A stretch of 64,000 bases of DNA. Source: Breviolum minutum Mf 1.05b.01. Taxonomy: Eukaryota > Sar > Dinophyceae > Suessiales > Symbiodiniaceae. This document shows positions 1 to 24,429 of this stretch, one piece after another; position 1 is the stretch's first letter; every line of letters starts with the position of its first letter. Under the pieces are notes generated by a model that saw nothing but the letters and a program-made list of their open reading frames with translations, was not told the origin of the DNA and ran no database searches. The stretch is taken from positions 1 to 64,000 of the forward strand of contig DF240078.1 in assembly GCA_000507305.1 (NCBI GenBank), read 5' to 3'. The translations under genes and the position numbers were made by a program.

Positions 1-31
1 TGCATACTGTCTGTAACGCATACATCTGTAT

Positions 32-135
32 TTGATATATACATTATATACATGTATATACATATATATACATATGTCCAGTAGGTCAGTCTCCGTATCT
101 GTATATATATATATTATATATATGTGCGTGTACAT
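32..135. repeat. AT-rich alternating TA/CATA tract
   Basis: Low-complexity alternating purine-pyrimidine DNA (tatata, catatg, tgtgcg). It gives short spurious open frames on both strands. It lies downstream of the last visible exon of the glycoside hydrolase gene and may be intron or 3' flank. Confidence 0.7.
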
Positions 136-240
136 GTGCATGCATATGTGCATAAGTCTCCATCCCCCTTACATGTCTTACACATCTATGTTTGAGGTCC
201 ATCAAATGTGGGGACAGGGATGGTCCTTGAACTGCTTCAC

Positions 241-1516
241 ATCTTCTTCATCTTCTGTAGTTGGAAATTCCCAAACTGCAGTGGTGAGAGGCTGCACAGG
301 TTCAGCCATACGAGCCCACTCAAAGGCCTGGCAACTATCCAAGTTGTCCCTGCTGATCCAAAGGAACTGCCGGCACAGGATGCTGAAAAGAAGAGTAAGA
401 ATCATGAAGAATTATGGGCAATTCAGGTTTGCTAGTCAGATTTTTGATGTCCAGCGTTCGATCAGGCATTGATTTACCCTGCCTTTTCGAGTAGCGTCAT
501 GACGATCTGCAGCTTGGGCCCATCCAGAAGCCAGTGGGCAGGATAATTATTCACGTCCCTGCCGTGTAAAGCATTTAACCTGGGCATGATGAGATGTTCG
601 CTCTGCCGCTGGGTCGGTTCGTTATAGATGTCCCACACCGAAACGCGTGGATCCTTGGAGAAATATGTGACCACTCCGGTCACATATCGCTGCAAACGTT
701 GTAAGGCCCAGCTTTCCCCTGCACCAAAAGCTTTCAAGACATCATGACTTGGACATTGTAGCCATGCACTATTGTGCACCCCGGGCAAGTATGGATCCTC
801 CCCGGGCTCGGGAAGGTCAGGTCGCCAGCAAGCATCGAAAAGGACCAGCATCACAGACATGCCATGACGTTGAAAAAGGTCTAGCAATTTGCTGATCTTC
901 TTCAAAAAGCCTTGCTCTTCTCGAAAGAACAGCTCCTCATGAAGAAAGACTCTGAGAGCCCTGAAACCTGCAGCTCCTCAGCAATTCAAGGCCGTTTTTT
1001 TCCACTGAGAAACTCTTCAAAAGGTATGTACATAGTATGACATGTAATGTGCCAGCCCGGGTCAGAGTTGTCAATTGATATCGACCATCAGTATTGTCAT
1101 GTGAGGTGCAGAATTGTTAAGTAATGGCTCTTTTTGTTCTGTACCCACCAAGCTTCTTGTGTGTCAAGGTATGTGACAAACGTCCAGCTGAGTTCCAGCA
1201 TATCCTCTCGTGTAAGAGCATTCTTCTAATCAAATCAGGTCTCAATCTTAAGCCTTTTATGATTTGGGTAAGCTGGTGTTCACTGGTTCAGTTTCACAAG
1301 ACACAATTCCGGGTGAGGTCCCTAAATTCAACTCCTCTTTCCATCCACTCGGAAAAACTGTAAGTGGTGATCCATCCTGATTCTTGCCATCCCAGAGTCT
1401 AGCAAGATTAAGCTCGCGCTCTGCTACAAGCAGTGAGGCATCAAAATTCTTCGAATCAAAAAGTTCCAGGACGTTGCCACAGTTCGAGGGCAAATAGTTG
1501 GCCTTGACTTGCAGAT
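241..1516 (-). CDS. GH5-type glycoside hydrolase, three exons (5' and 3' ends not seen)
   Basis: Probably a secreted or lysosomal endo-acting beta-glycosidase with a TIM-barrel fold. Exons 1388-1516, 483-967 and 241-327 join in frame. In order they give NYLPSNCGNVLELF (strand 1 entry), LWDGFRALRVFLHEELF (strand 2), a run ending SVMLVLFDACWRPD, then VSVWDIYNEP, where the E of the NEP motif is the expected acid/base, and WARMAEPVQPLTTAVWEF. This order is typical of bacterial cellulase-family (GH5-like) proteins. Both introns are GC-AG (GATG|GC...GCAG|GT and AAAG|GC...CCAG|GC). The nucleophile Glu exon would lie further 3', in the AT-rich start of the window or outside it. Substrate cannot be told. 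Family call fairly sure, completeness low. Confidence 0.72.
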
Positions 1517-2967
1517 CTGCAAGCCAAATGCAAAGAGGATGCCAATACAATAGATGGACAAAATGTTCAAACCCTGCACAACTTTACCCCCCACGCTCCC
1601 CAAATTTCAAAGTTGTTTTGTTACTCCAAGGGTTGAGACAGGTGGAGAAAAGAAGTCAAACCCCTTGGCATGATACGTCACATCACAGGAATTTGACACA
1701 AATCGAAAGCCCTTTCAGGAACAGAAAGGCACACATGGCAAAGACTTCCTGTTAGCCCCTGACTCAATGACCAAAATGTGACTGTGTGTTGCACCTTAAT
1801 TATTGAATAAAGTAGTTCTCCGTCTGATTCAGTAATTTGCATACGATGGAATAACTCTCACCTGCGAAGGGGGAAAAGGAAAACTAAACTAGCAAGAACC
1901 CTTCATATGTTGACCCTATTCGGACGGCATGTCTCAAAAACACCCAACTTTCCCAGTCCTGACCAAGGACCCGGGGGGGAATCCAAAGAAATTGCTTGGA
2001 ATGAAATATCAATAAAATCTTCGATCAAACATGTTCATTGGAATACCTTCTTCGCCATGACACCCCAAGTCGCCACTCCCCTGTCCAAGCCCTCGCCCGT
2101 TCTGCGCTCCAGCGTTCAGTTGCTACCAGGGTGAGGCCAACTAGGTGCAACTTCCACAGCAACATGGCGCTCGTTGGCAAGTTCACCATGTGTCACTTAT
2201 GTCGATTATGTATATTGTCAATATGGCATGAACCGAAGATGAAGATGTTGTCTGGGACGTCCATCCGCAACAGGAAGTCGTATGTCGTAATAAAGCGACA
2301 AAAAAATGAAAGGGTGGGTGGCATTACATCGATGTTCATCCATTTTCAGACTTAGACGACTTGGCTATACGAGTACTGTGTTTCAGGAAGTTGTCGGAAT
2401 ATTTTGGCACCATTGGCTGACCAGCAGCTTGAGTATTAAGCGCTTGCGAGTATGGTTTCAGTTCGCCTTTTTGGCACATTGAGTCAGCATCTCGATTCAA
2501 AAAATACCATGAAGCTGTCTTCAACCTGTAACTTTCGGTTTCAGCCGAACTTTGGGGATGGAACCATAAACAGCACCTTGATCACTTCAGAATAGCTCTA
2601 GAGGTGAGACTTCAGGCCCCGGGCTTTTGTGCGAGCTATGCTTCACGCGGCGGTGCCTAGATGGATGCAACTCACAGTCAACCAAATGGCTGGCTTAAAC
2701 ACCTTCATGGTGACGAACGGTGACATGCTCAATGCTCTGCCTCTTCTTTCGCTCTTTGCCACTTGGGCCTCACACAAAGAGTAGTATGTCAGTCACAGTT
2801 CCTTCGTTCCGAGACATAGTTCCACAACATGTCACCAGATGTCTATACAGCTACCACTAACCCTGTAAGGGCCGCACTACTCGTGCGCTGACGTTTGCGC
2901 TTCCGACCTGGATGTGCTTCCTAGATTGTAAATGTCCATGACAGAGGTCTGTTGACCAGTTGTCTCT
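1517..2967. other. no clear gene; one possible exon
   Basis: No recognisable coding region. A 62-codon minus-strand frame at 2336-2524 (ending KSSKSENG) has exon-like composition and could be an upstream exon of the glycoside hydrolase or an unrelated remnant; nothing ties it to a family. Confidence 0.3.
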
Positions 2968-4151
2968 TTACTGGCGTAGTGTTGTGCTCAGAAGCGTTGC
3001 AAGGTGTGTACAAAGCAAAATGATTATATACATATAGTAAAAAAGGAAATCATAAGTAAAGACTCGTTCCAAATGTCCAAAATACTCCCTGATGACATAG
3101 TGCTCCCAGTGCTGATTAGTAAAACCTTTTGAACACCACACAGCGCCACTTGGAGCACCACGGGTATGGTGACTGGAACCCATGCCATGGACATAAACAA
3201 AGCTGTCATATGGTTGCGGGCAGTCTTTGTTGTTGACCCTGAACTATTTGAAGCTGCTGGGTCGCTACCCTTTGCTGTAAAACACCTTCCATTGGCGTGA
3301 GATTTGTCCAGAGTCTGAATATTTGAAAATGAAATGCATGGCTAGTGCATGCGACTGAAGTGCGCAGGCCTGAGCGTGGTTCATAAATTCTAGATTCTAG
3401 CTGGCAAACTTTCACTAAAAGCACCTTTTCCAAAGCACAAGCCGCGGACTGCAAATGGCTACAGCAATGCTCCATATCAAAAATTATCTTGACATGCCTT
3501 TCTGAAGAGATCGCCCATGATTTTGAGCGGCCATGGCAAGATGCAGCGTTTTCTCTTAAGGAATTGCGATTGACATGAAATCTCGTCTAAGGCAGATTCT
3601 GCCACTTTGCACTGGTGCATCAGCATCCATCCTTTGGGTAACTTTACACTTTTTCGTGTCACAAAGTCACGGCACACGGCCTAGAACTCTTTACTTTGGC
3701 ATGGATGCTGCAAATGATAAACAGCTTCAACCAGGATCCTCCAGATCCGGAAAAGTTGTCAGGAACCCGTCATCGGCAACCAAAATAAACCCAATCAATT
3801 ATTTCATGCTTTGAGGCGACAATGCCATCTCCTGAAAGTAGTTGGCTCCTGACAATCTAGCACTAACCTTTTTGGACTGACCAGCTCCCCTCTTCAGCGC
3901 CAGTAAGTCCCTGCTTCAGCTTTGAAGATTCCATGATGTACCTTCCCAAAAACAAACGGCTCAAACGAAACCATGTTGAAACCAAACTTGGTTACAAAGA
4001 CCGAACAGGCTCCCAGTAAAGATCTTGTCAGGGAGGAACCTTGGCAAAACATCTTGGCTTCTTGACACCTCGGAGCAAACTGTCTTAAAGACAGAAAATT
4101 TGGGATGTTAAATGCAATGGACATGCAGGAGCATATGAAAGTACCTTTCAT
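2968..4151 (-). CDS. possible unrecognised multi-exon gene
   Basis: Several minus-strand stretches have coding-like residue composition: about 3010-3215 (contains YVHGMGSSHHTRGAPSG and HWEHYVIREYFGHLERVF), 3210-3300 (Gln-rich, LQQRVATQQLQIVQGQ), 3480-3640 (KVAESALDEISCQSQF) and 3894-4030 (GFNMVSFEPFVFGKVHHG). They lie on the same strand as the well-supported genes on both sides, as expected for a tandem series. I could not join them by phase and recognise no family. These may be exons of one gene or chance frames. Confidence 0.25.
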
Positions 4152-4899
4152 ACGAGGATCGGTTTCGTATTAGATTGGACAATGTGACAATCATATAAAC
4201 GCATCTTAATCGCATCTTGTATCGTATATACATGCCTTGATGTTGCTATACACTGCTCGAAAAAAATCACGAGGTGGATAGATTTCAACAATCTGCAAGT
4301 TGGAGCTGTCTGTTCTTTGTGCTGGCCTAGGCCTGTAGGCTCTGCTCACAGCAAATCCTCGCATCGGCCATGTAGCATGGGCTCCAAGCATGAAGTTCAA
4401 AGCATTTGCAACATGTGTACCATTTACATCATATACTAATATACAACAGATATGATATCATATCCACTTGAAGAAATTGATCATTGGATTTAGTTGTGGC
4501 ATCCAGAAAAACTCTAATCAATCTCACGACTTCAAGCGGCAAAGCCTGCTATATTAATTTGGGTTCTTCGATCGATGCCCATCGTCCTGGCTTCACGTAT
4601 TTCCCCCCCGGTACTTCACATGAGGCATCCAATGATCACAATTCACAAGCATGGCAGATGCACGTACTCGGCCACGAGCGGCTTCAAGATCAGCCTTCCA
4701 GTCATCCGCGACGCGTCGTGAGCATTCATGTTAAAACCTACATTCCTTGTGATGAAATATGACAACATTTGTGGAAACTGAGGCCCTCGTCCAATTCCTA
4801 CGATCCAATTCCTACAATACTCAGCAATCCAGGTTGGACCTTGGGATTAGAGATCCGTTCTCCCCGAGGGCATTTCAACGTTGGAGAACGCAGGCAAGC
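4152..4899. other. no gene seen
   Basis: Short frames only, with no splice-consistent exon or family motif on either strand. Probably the 3' flank of the neighbouring EF-hand gene. Confidence 0.4.
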
Positions 4900-5406
4900 T
4901 CAGCCCGCCTTGTGCTCTTGGTGTTCCATCTCTGCAATGATGGCATCATCCTGTACGGTGGGATGTTGGAACTTGGAAGTCGAAGCCGTAGGCTCTCCCA
5001 TTCCTGCCTCCAAAGGAGCAATACCCAACTCCAACGCGAGCTCCACAAATTCCTGGTCGGACATGAAGGGTTTTATGCAAATTGATGCAACATCTCAATC
5101 CTTTCATCCTTTGATCCTTTCCCGCCTCGAAGTCAATTTTGCCATTTCCATCCTTGTCGAAACCTGAATGCTTGCAACGTGCCAATCTGAGTCTCGTCAA
5201 AGCGCACCAGGAATGACAAGAGACAAAGAACTGTGTTTGCTGAGAATCTTGCGAGCAAACATAGCCCCCATTTTGCTTTCATCCACCTTGTAGTTTCTGC
5301 GGAACCTGTCCCATTGGCCATGGGCCATGGGCCATAAGTACCACATCAAAAATATGAAGTCATTGCTGTCAAGAAGCTTCCGGGACACTTTCACCACAGG
5401 CGTCTC
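4900..5406 (-). CDS. EF-hand calcium-binding protein, C-terminal exons
   Basis: Three exons join in phase: 5208-5406, 5126-5163 and 4900-5052 (stop TGA at 4900-4902). The middle exon of only 38 nt encodes the calcium loop FDKDGNGKIDFE; the next begins EFVELALELG, completing a standard EF-hand (D-x-D-G-N-G-x-I-D-F-x-E). The last intron is GC-AG, 73 nt (GAG|GC...CCAG|GA); the one before would be GT-AG and only 44 nt. The exon 5208-5406 carries a hydrophobic, aromatic stretch (FIFLMWYLWPMAHGQW) unlike calmodulin, so this is not a plain calmodulin. The tail after the EF-hand is short and acidic. Upstream exons were not found, so the 5' end is open and the protein family unknown. Confidence 0.6.
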
Positions 5407-5975
5407 CTCGGGAAAAAACCAGGCAGAAAGGTTTGGAAACGTGCCAACTGTGTTCATGTATATCAGGCTGAACAGCCATCTTCTTGGCCGCTGGCAGCAT
5501 CCTGTGGCGCCATGTCTGCGAGTTCAGCCCTTGGAGGAGGGAATGTCCAACAACCCACCGCTTCATCTGCGGGAAAAACTGCGGGCAGCACCCATCAGCA
5601 GACTCTAATCTCCTCAAACTTCAGTTTTGAGAGATAGATGTCAAAGACAAACAAAGACAAAATATAGCCACTAGCTCACAAGGTTTACACTCTTGCAAAT
5701 CAACAGCTGACATGGGATTTCTTTAGTTCTACGTGAATCTCTTCCCCACCAGGTTTGATCTTCCAATTCTCTGCATTGCAAACCCGCCTGCCAAGATCCT
5801 CAGCCACCTCATAGGCATGTTCAATCGCTAAAACCATTTCATGGGCACAATATGGCACAATGATCAAATCATGTATCAATAAGTTAATCGATATTTAACA
5901 AAGACATCAATGGGTTGCGAAGGAATTTGTATATTAGAAGTCCAAATGGCACAGGCATCCTCTCCAGCTGCACTG
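5407..5975. other. upstream part of EF-hand gene / 3' flank of IDH
   Basis: A minus-strand frame at 5369-5617 could include a further exon of the EF-hand gene, but no phase-compatible junction was found. The rest, up to the isocitrate dehydrogenase stop codon, shows nothing. Confidence 0.3.
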
Positions 5976-8900
5976 TCAGCGAAGTGGGGTTGAGGCCAAT
6001 ACCCAATTCACAAATTGCTCTGTGGTCTGTCCTTCTGGGCCCGCCATATCCCTGGTTCCTGCCAAGGAAATTGTATGTGCGAATCAGTACCGATACTCAG
6101 GTGGTTGATTCAACCTTTCTCATCTGGATATAGATATATCACATAATACGCATGCACGCTATATTACTCTGCGTGTTGCACCGAGTGTGCAAAACCATGG
6201 ATGTCCTTTGCCGCTGCGGAAGGCTGCATAGACTGCCTTGTTCGGATCGAGGGCTGGCACTTCGGACCCGAAAACAAAAAATATATATACCAGTACCAGC
6301 ATAGACCCCAAATTGCGTGGAAAGATATCATCGATTTTCCGCCCTTGTCCGACAGACCCAAAATGAATCCAAAAAATTTGCGACCCCCCATATACTTGAA
6401 GTAAGTCCCTATAGCTAAAGCTATTTGGGGAAAAAAGCATCTTCAAAAAAAGTAGAATGTGTCCAATCTGTGAGGAAGCAGTGTTTGACAAATTCACTTT
6501 CTAATCTTTTTAGCGCTCTCTGCCAATCTGAATTTTCCATGTTCCTCCCGTGATCAGTACAGGTTGAAACATGTTGGAAGGATCTACATGCATTGCCAAG
6601 GTCTGGACAGCTTGGCAACACTTTGTGAAGTGCTGAGTCACTTTGATCACCTCTGGGTCCTGGGCCTTGAGAGATTCAAACAAACAGATCTGAAGTTCTG
6701 AAGAGATCCGTAGAACAAACAGATCCTCACCACATTTTGAGGTATGTACCAGGGTAGCTGAATGATCCATGGCACCCAGCAAGGCGACAACCTCACGATA
6801 TGATAGGACGTGTCAAGAAAAATGTGCTCCAACAGGCCTTGGCAAAAAACTCTCTCTCGTTGTCTGTTGATGAAACTTGTTGGCTTTGACAACCCCCACC
6901 ATGCCCAGAGGGTTCATAGAAGTCTCTTCACCACCTTGGCAACTGAAATGGCACAACATCACTTGACAAATCAAAATTAGTCACAAGGTGCAAGTTGTCA
7001 GCTTAGCAAGCTGCGCAGGTGGGCATGCCAAAGATCAGCAACGGTGCCATGGGAAGCCTTTCCATGTCAAACGTCGGTCCATCGGACACAAACTGGTCAC
7101 TTGTCTCCCATTGCTCCGCCTCAAACTCTTTGATGAGCGCCCCATCCTGTAGAAAACAGAGTCAGCCCGTCATTCACTGCGCACCTGTGAGAAGTCTGTC
7201 TAACAGAAAGTAGTCAACCCCATAGTCCACCCGAAAAGTGGGGCTCGTTATCTTTGAATATCCTTGCCTAAGCATGATGCATTCAGGATCTGAAATCTGA
7301 TGCCACATAAAAACCACCACAACTTCCGTCCTCTCGTTTGCCGATGAGGTTGGATGTGATGAAGCCTGGACTTCGATGCACCTGCGCCACCTCATCTGTC
7401 AACATGTCGCCATCGTAATTATGGCCTCAGCGAAGTCATCCGAATCATTATGAATCATCTCATCTTTTCCCCCGAAACCACCAGAAACAGCGAGAGCAGC
7501 ATCTTAACACCAAGTTTGATCAAGGGAATGAATAAAAAATAGTCAAAGTCAAAGCAGTTAGACGGAGGGTGGGTCGAAAATAATCAACGTATAGCTGAGG
7601 CCAGTCTCTCGCTGCAACTGAAAATCATTGGCCGAGGCTTCAGCATGCCATACCAAAACCTCCGTCAGTCCAACGGATGATTTGCATGGTAGCAGCCTGC
7701 AGTACGACATATGTTAAGCAATGTCCAGCAATGTCAAGCATCATTGCATCAGTATGGCTTCATCTACTTAGCCTTGTCGTTGTGGGGTGGTTCATTTGAT
7801 TTGGCAGCTCAGATCTTGCCACAAGCGTCGACTTCCTAAGACTCAAAGACCTTCAAAGCTTGAGATCCAAACATCACTGATCAAGTGCTGCCTTGGGATC
7901 TGTCTGCAAGCTTGGATTTTAGCATCGATTTCAGAAGACTCGTTTTGTACTGATCTCCAGGCACCTACTATCACAGGTTCAATATGCCATGTGCCAAAAC
8001 ACCCGAGGGCACGGCAACTCACCGTGTGTCTTCTCCTCAACACACACATCCCCCAAAAAAAGATTGAACTGCTCATCGTCACTGCACCTGACATCATCTT
8101 GAAAGGTCTGAGGATCAGGCTAGCAAACCTGCTTTCAGGAAATCTTCCTTCGGAAAAATGGACAGCATGTAATGGATTCTGATACTGGCCCGATGGAAAA
8201 AATACACGATGCCTCCAACCTCTCCTAGCATAATCGATGTCCATCTTCCATTTATGAGCCCAAACAAGTAGGGGACGCAAGAGTCTTCCAAGCCTTGTAA
8301 TCTGCATCAAAGACCTCCTTCATGATCTGCCAGAAACCCTCCTGCCACTTGAAGACCTCAGCCCATGATCTATTGGCACAAATTGCAGAATGAGTCATCT
8401 CCTTATTCTCCTTCCATGAAAGTGCCCAACATTGCCCAGCGGTTGCATCTCAAATCATCTCAAAACTGGTAACCCTGGTAAGCCAGCTACAGTCTTCTTC
8501 GTCACCACATATGGAACCACCTCAAAAACATGCAATGATCACGTGCATTTCAGGGAACTGAGGCACCAAGGTCCCTGGCTTTCGCTTCCAAGCAGCGCTG
8601 GAAAAAGATGTGTGCCAAATCCTCTGACCATAGGATGTGACAATGCGACAGCTTGTCAAATGGCACAATGCTGGTGACAAATGTGTCCACACTGTCCCCA
8701 CGTCCTCTACGTTGTCCAACGGATTGTCATAGACCACCACGCACTGGGATTGAGTCGCAAAACACTCCGAAAGAGACAACTCCCATGGAAACAAAATGTC
8801 AGTTGCTCTATGTCACTGGGATGTTCAAGCTACAGCACATTCACGGTCCTTTGCCACACTAGGGCCATAACGCTGCGATCATCTTTTACTTCTCGACCAT

Positions 8901-10919
8901 CCACAATGATAGGCTTTCCCTTTCCCGGTGGCAAGTGCAAAATGAGATCGGGGACACCAGGGTGCCCAAAAGAAAAAATTGCACACCTCAATGAATTAAT
9001 TACAATGATTCAATGATTACAGCAAAACACCTTTAGGAGGTGCCGCCCATACAGTGACTGATACACAAAGGTCCCACAGGGCATCTAATGCCTGGGGAAC
9101 TTTTTCGCTGCCTCGTCCATGCTTTCAGGGAAGAAAGTGGTGAGCACCCGCCCCTTGCCAACCTGCAAAATCCCCTATTTTTAAGGCTAGCACGCAACCC
9201 TGCCCCGGAAACAGAGACAAAGGACAAATCCGGCTTCTTCTCAAACAGTTCATCTTTCATAGGTCTAACCTTGCGAATGCCTTTGATTCATGACGCGCGC
9301 TTGCTTCAAAGGAGGCCCCTGCCTTCTTCCAGCCGGCTCCGTACTCACCACCCACAGCATGGCGCTCAAAAAGCACCGGTCTTTTGAAGCCCAACTCGAT
9401 TCCAGGGATGTGAATGGTATCCTTCACAGAGATAGTTCTCCGCGATTCTTTATCTCTAATGGTGTGGGTGGCAACATGGCGCATGCGGATGGCAGCAAAG
9501 TTTTTGCTCAGATTTAGGAATCAAATTAAAAGATAAATCAGTCAAAACAAACAGCAATGTAATCCAGTAAGCCCGCTGTCCCGAGAGATGGTGATGCCAT
9601 TCCAACCCCGCCGCCTCAAGACCGTCTTTGGCACGTGATGATATCAGTATTTCACTGACCACTGATATTCATATCATATTCACATTTTCTTTCAATGCAC
9701 TTTTCCGGTGCACTGGGCATCACTGACCTAAACAACCCAGAGGTCTGAGAAAATATAGCGGAAACTCATAGCGGACTCTGAGTCGCGAACATCAAACCAT
9801 TCGGCGAGCCCAGAGGCTTGGTCAAACCCATTGATGCCATCCTCGGACGATTCGTCGATCAAACCTTCGTTGAGCATCATCTTCCTAAGGTGCTGGCTGC
9901 TCCTTTGTCGGGGTAATTGTTGGCCTGGGCGTAATCTACAGCTTTTCTACGGGGGATCCTGTTGAGACCCGGTGAGGTGGCTCTGGGGAATTCTGTGGCT
10001 GCAGCTCTTTGAAGATGGAGCCAATTCGCGCACCAGCAGCCACGGCATCCTTGGTAGGTTTTACAAGTTTGAAACAACTGTCTTGGATTATATCCTACAT
10101 GTGACAAAATGGCTGTCCATCGGGACAAGTGCGGCAAGTGATTCGAGTGATTAGAGCCCTCTCCCTTCAACTTCCGTCCTTGAGCACCTGATCGTTGGTG
10201 GCATCTCTTTCCTGCAGCTCAAAACACGCTGAGAACAAAAAAGTCTGCCACTTGCGGTTCCCCCTCCGTAGAATCCACACGGGAAATCCATAGGGTCCTT
10301 ACAACTCAAGTCGTAAAACTCCCACTTGGAGATGTCCACCGAAGGCTTCACCCATTTGTCCATGATCAATTCCATTGTGTATCGCGACATCTCCTGGCAA
10401 AAACTTCCCAATCGGCAACACACTCTGAGTCTACCGCTTGGATGCCTCGCCCGCAATGTAGACCATGGGAGGTGCCTCAAATGGCCATGCTTTTGGTTTG
10501 CTGTAGTGATAGTTTTTGAGAAGGCCGTCGAATAGAAGGGTTTCAAATGCACTGAGGAAAGAGCAAAACTACTCTATAACTACTTATGTGAAGCATTGTG
10601 TGATACTGGATGATACCCCTCTCCGACAGCTTGCAGGGTAGCATCCGTGTCTTCCAAGAATCATGCGTGCAACTTCAAAGAACGTTGACATTCGCCCTCC
10701 TAAAACCCTCTCTCCTGCATCACAGAAGTTCCCTGCGCCTTCTACGTATCACCGAGGCACCGAGAATCGAGACCATGACGATGCAGCCCTGAAGCCACGC
10801 AGGCGCAACACTGGGGCCTGGTGCAAGCTCCGGGGAAAGGTGGTTGGAAATGTTGATCGGTATTGCTGAACAGAGGGGCGATCCAACATAGCAAAGGCAG
10901 CACTTTTGGATACCAACAT
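5976..10919 (-). CDS. IDH: NADP-type isocitrate dehydrogenase, about 23 exons, with N-terminal targeting sequence
   Basis: Oxidative decarboxylation of isocitrate to 2-oxoglutarate. Phase-consistent exons: 10753-10919 (start), 10446-10551, 10303-10393, 10006-10081, 9768-9884, 9581-9614, 9323-9421, 9092-9162, 8860-8986, 8702-8743, 8580-8621, 8491-8520, one starting at 8356, a short one near 7880, 7470-7502, 7331-7425, 7120-7146, 7015-7057, 6900-6934, 6750-6791, 6620-6689, 6206-6259 and 5976-6058 (stop). Family landmarks in order: PMVYIAGEEMSRYTMELI, MRRGWNGITISRDTIHIPG, FKRPVLFERHAVGGEYGAGW, VVYDNPLDNVED, VVPYVVTKKT, NYDGDMLTDEVAQ, ASHGTVADLWHAHLR, GEETSMNPLGM, GTRDMAGPEG. The first exon is rich in Arg, Ser and Ala with almost no acidic residues, so mitochondrial import is likely. 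ATG codons about 18-30 nt upstream of 10919 are in frame and possible starts. The 8.3 and 7.9 kb junctions and the 10303 boundary are unresolved. Confidence 0.88.
6306..6430. mobile_element. small terminal-inverted-repeat element inside an IDH intron (copy 1)
   Basis: Left end CCCCAAATTGC and right end GCTATTTGGGG are imperfect inverted repeats. The outer flank CCAGCATAGACCCC and the right-end block GAAGTAAGTCCCTATAGCTA recur at 51.1-51.5 kb in a longer copy with the same orientation. The 125-bp element has no coding capacity and sits wholly within the IDH intron 6260-6619. No clear target-site duplication. Best described as a MITE-like non-autonomous element. Confidence 0.55.
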
Positions 10920-11797
10920 GATGCTAAGCGGAAACATCAGCAACATGCTGAGAAACTGCTCAATTTCCTTGGAAATGAACGAATGCATCTGCCTTCCACA
11001 TGGCGTCAAAGTGCTAGAAAAAAGTATGAGCCAAAGGGCTTTCAGGCTTTCAGGCTCAGAGTTGGGATGGATGGGAGAATCTGCAGAAATGTTCCTCAAA
11101 GTGCTGCAGAACATCAATATGCCTGCGGATGTTGTTCCATTTTTCTATGGTCTCCCCTTGGAAACGGGTATAAATGCCTGCTGCCAGGCTTAGCGTGGCA
11201 TTTGGACCTATGGATCTATCGGTATAAATCCAAAGATCAGAATGGCAGGTCTACAAAAATGTAGGCATGGCACAAGCTTGGCAGGAATGTCCCGGCACTC
11301 GCCACCTTCATCCTTTAGCTAAGAGACCGATGTGAGAAATTTCAATGAGAGACGATCTTATCACATAGTAGCATACGTTCCACTACATCAATGAAGTATA
11401 GATAATATGTACATAATATTATGTGTAAAATTGAAGTAATTTCAATCGTATCCCGCCAAACCTGCCTGGGCAAGAAGAGGTTAGTTGTCACCGCATCCTC
11501 AACACCAACACCTGCCCCTTGGGGTGTCAGGTGTTTTTCAAACGTGCGGTTCAAACCCTCTTACCCTGTTCAAAAAGGAGGACCTAAAAATATGACTGAA
11601 TCTGCCCTGGCTCGCGGCGAAAGCGCCATGCTTCGCATGGAAACCACACTGCAAACCGGGTGTTTCGAAAACAGGCATCGTAGCCTCCACCAGGGCTAAG
11701 CAGGATGGGTCATCAGTGTCATCAGTGAGGATGCTTCACATGCAACTCCCCACAGCTGTCAGTTCTACATGAACTGATCTAAGGCAACAACGCCTGC
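10920..11797. other. IDH upstream region and 3' flank of the DUF fusion gene
   Basis: The minus-strand frame of IDH exon 1 stays open to about 11117, so a longer N-terminus is possible. The rest shows no exon. No TATA-like promoter was expected or seen. Trans-splicing of a leader is known in dinoflagellates but its acceptor cannot be placed here with certainty. Confidence 0.4.

Positions 11798-24429
<12,632 letters not shown>

Noticed and set aside
7843-8310. 155-codon minus-strand frame as a separate gene
   Set aside because: It spans introns and parts of two IDH exons in mixed frames; IDH motifs are in other frames.
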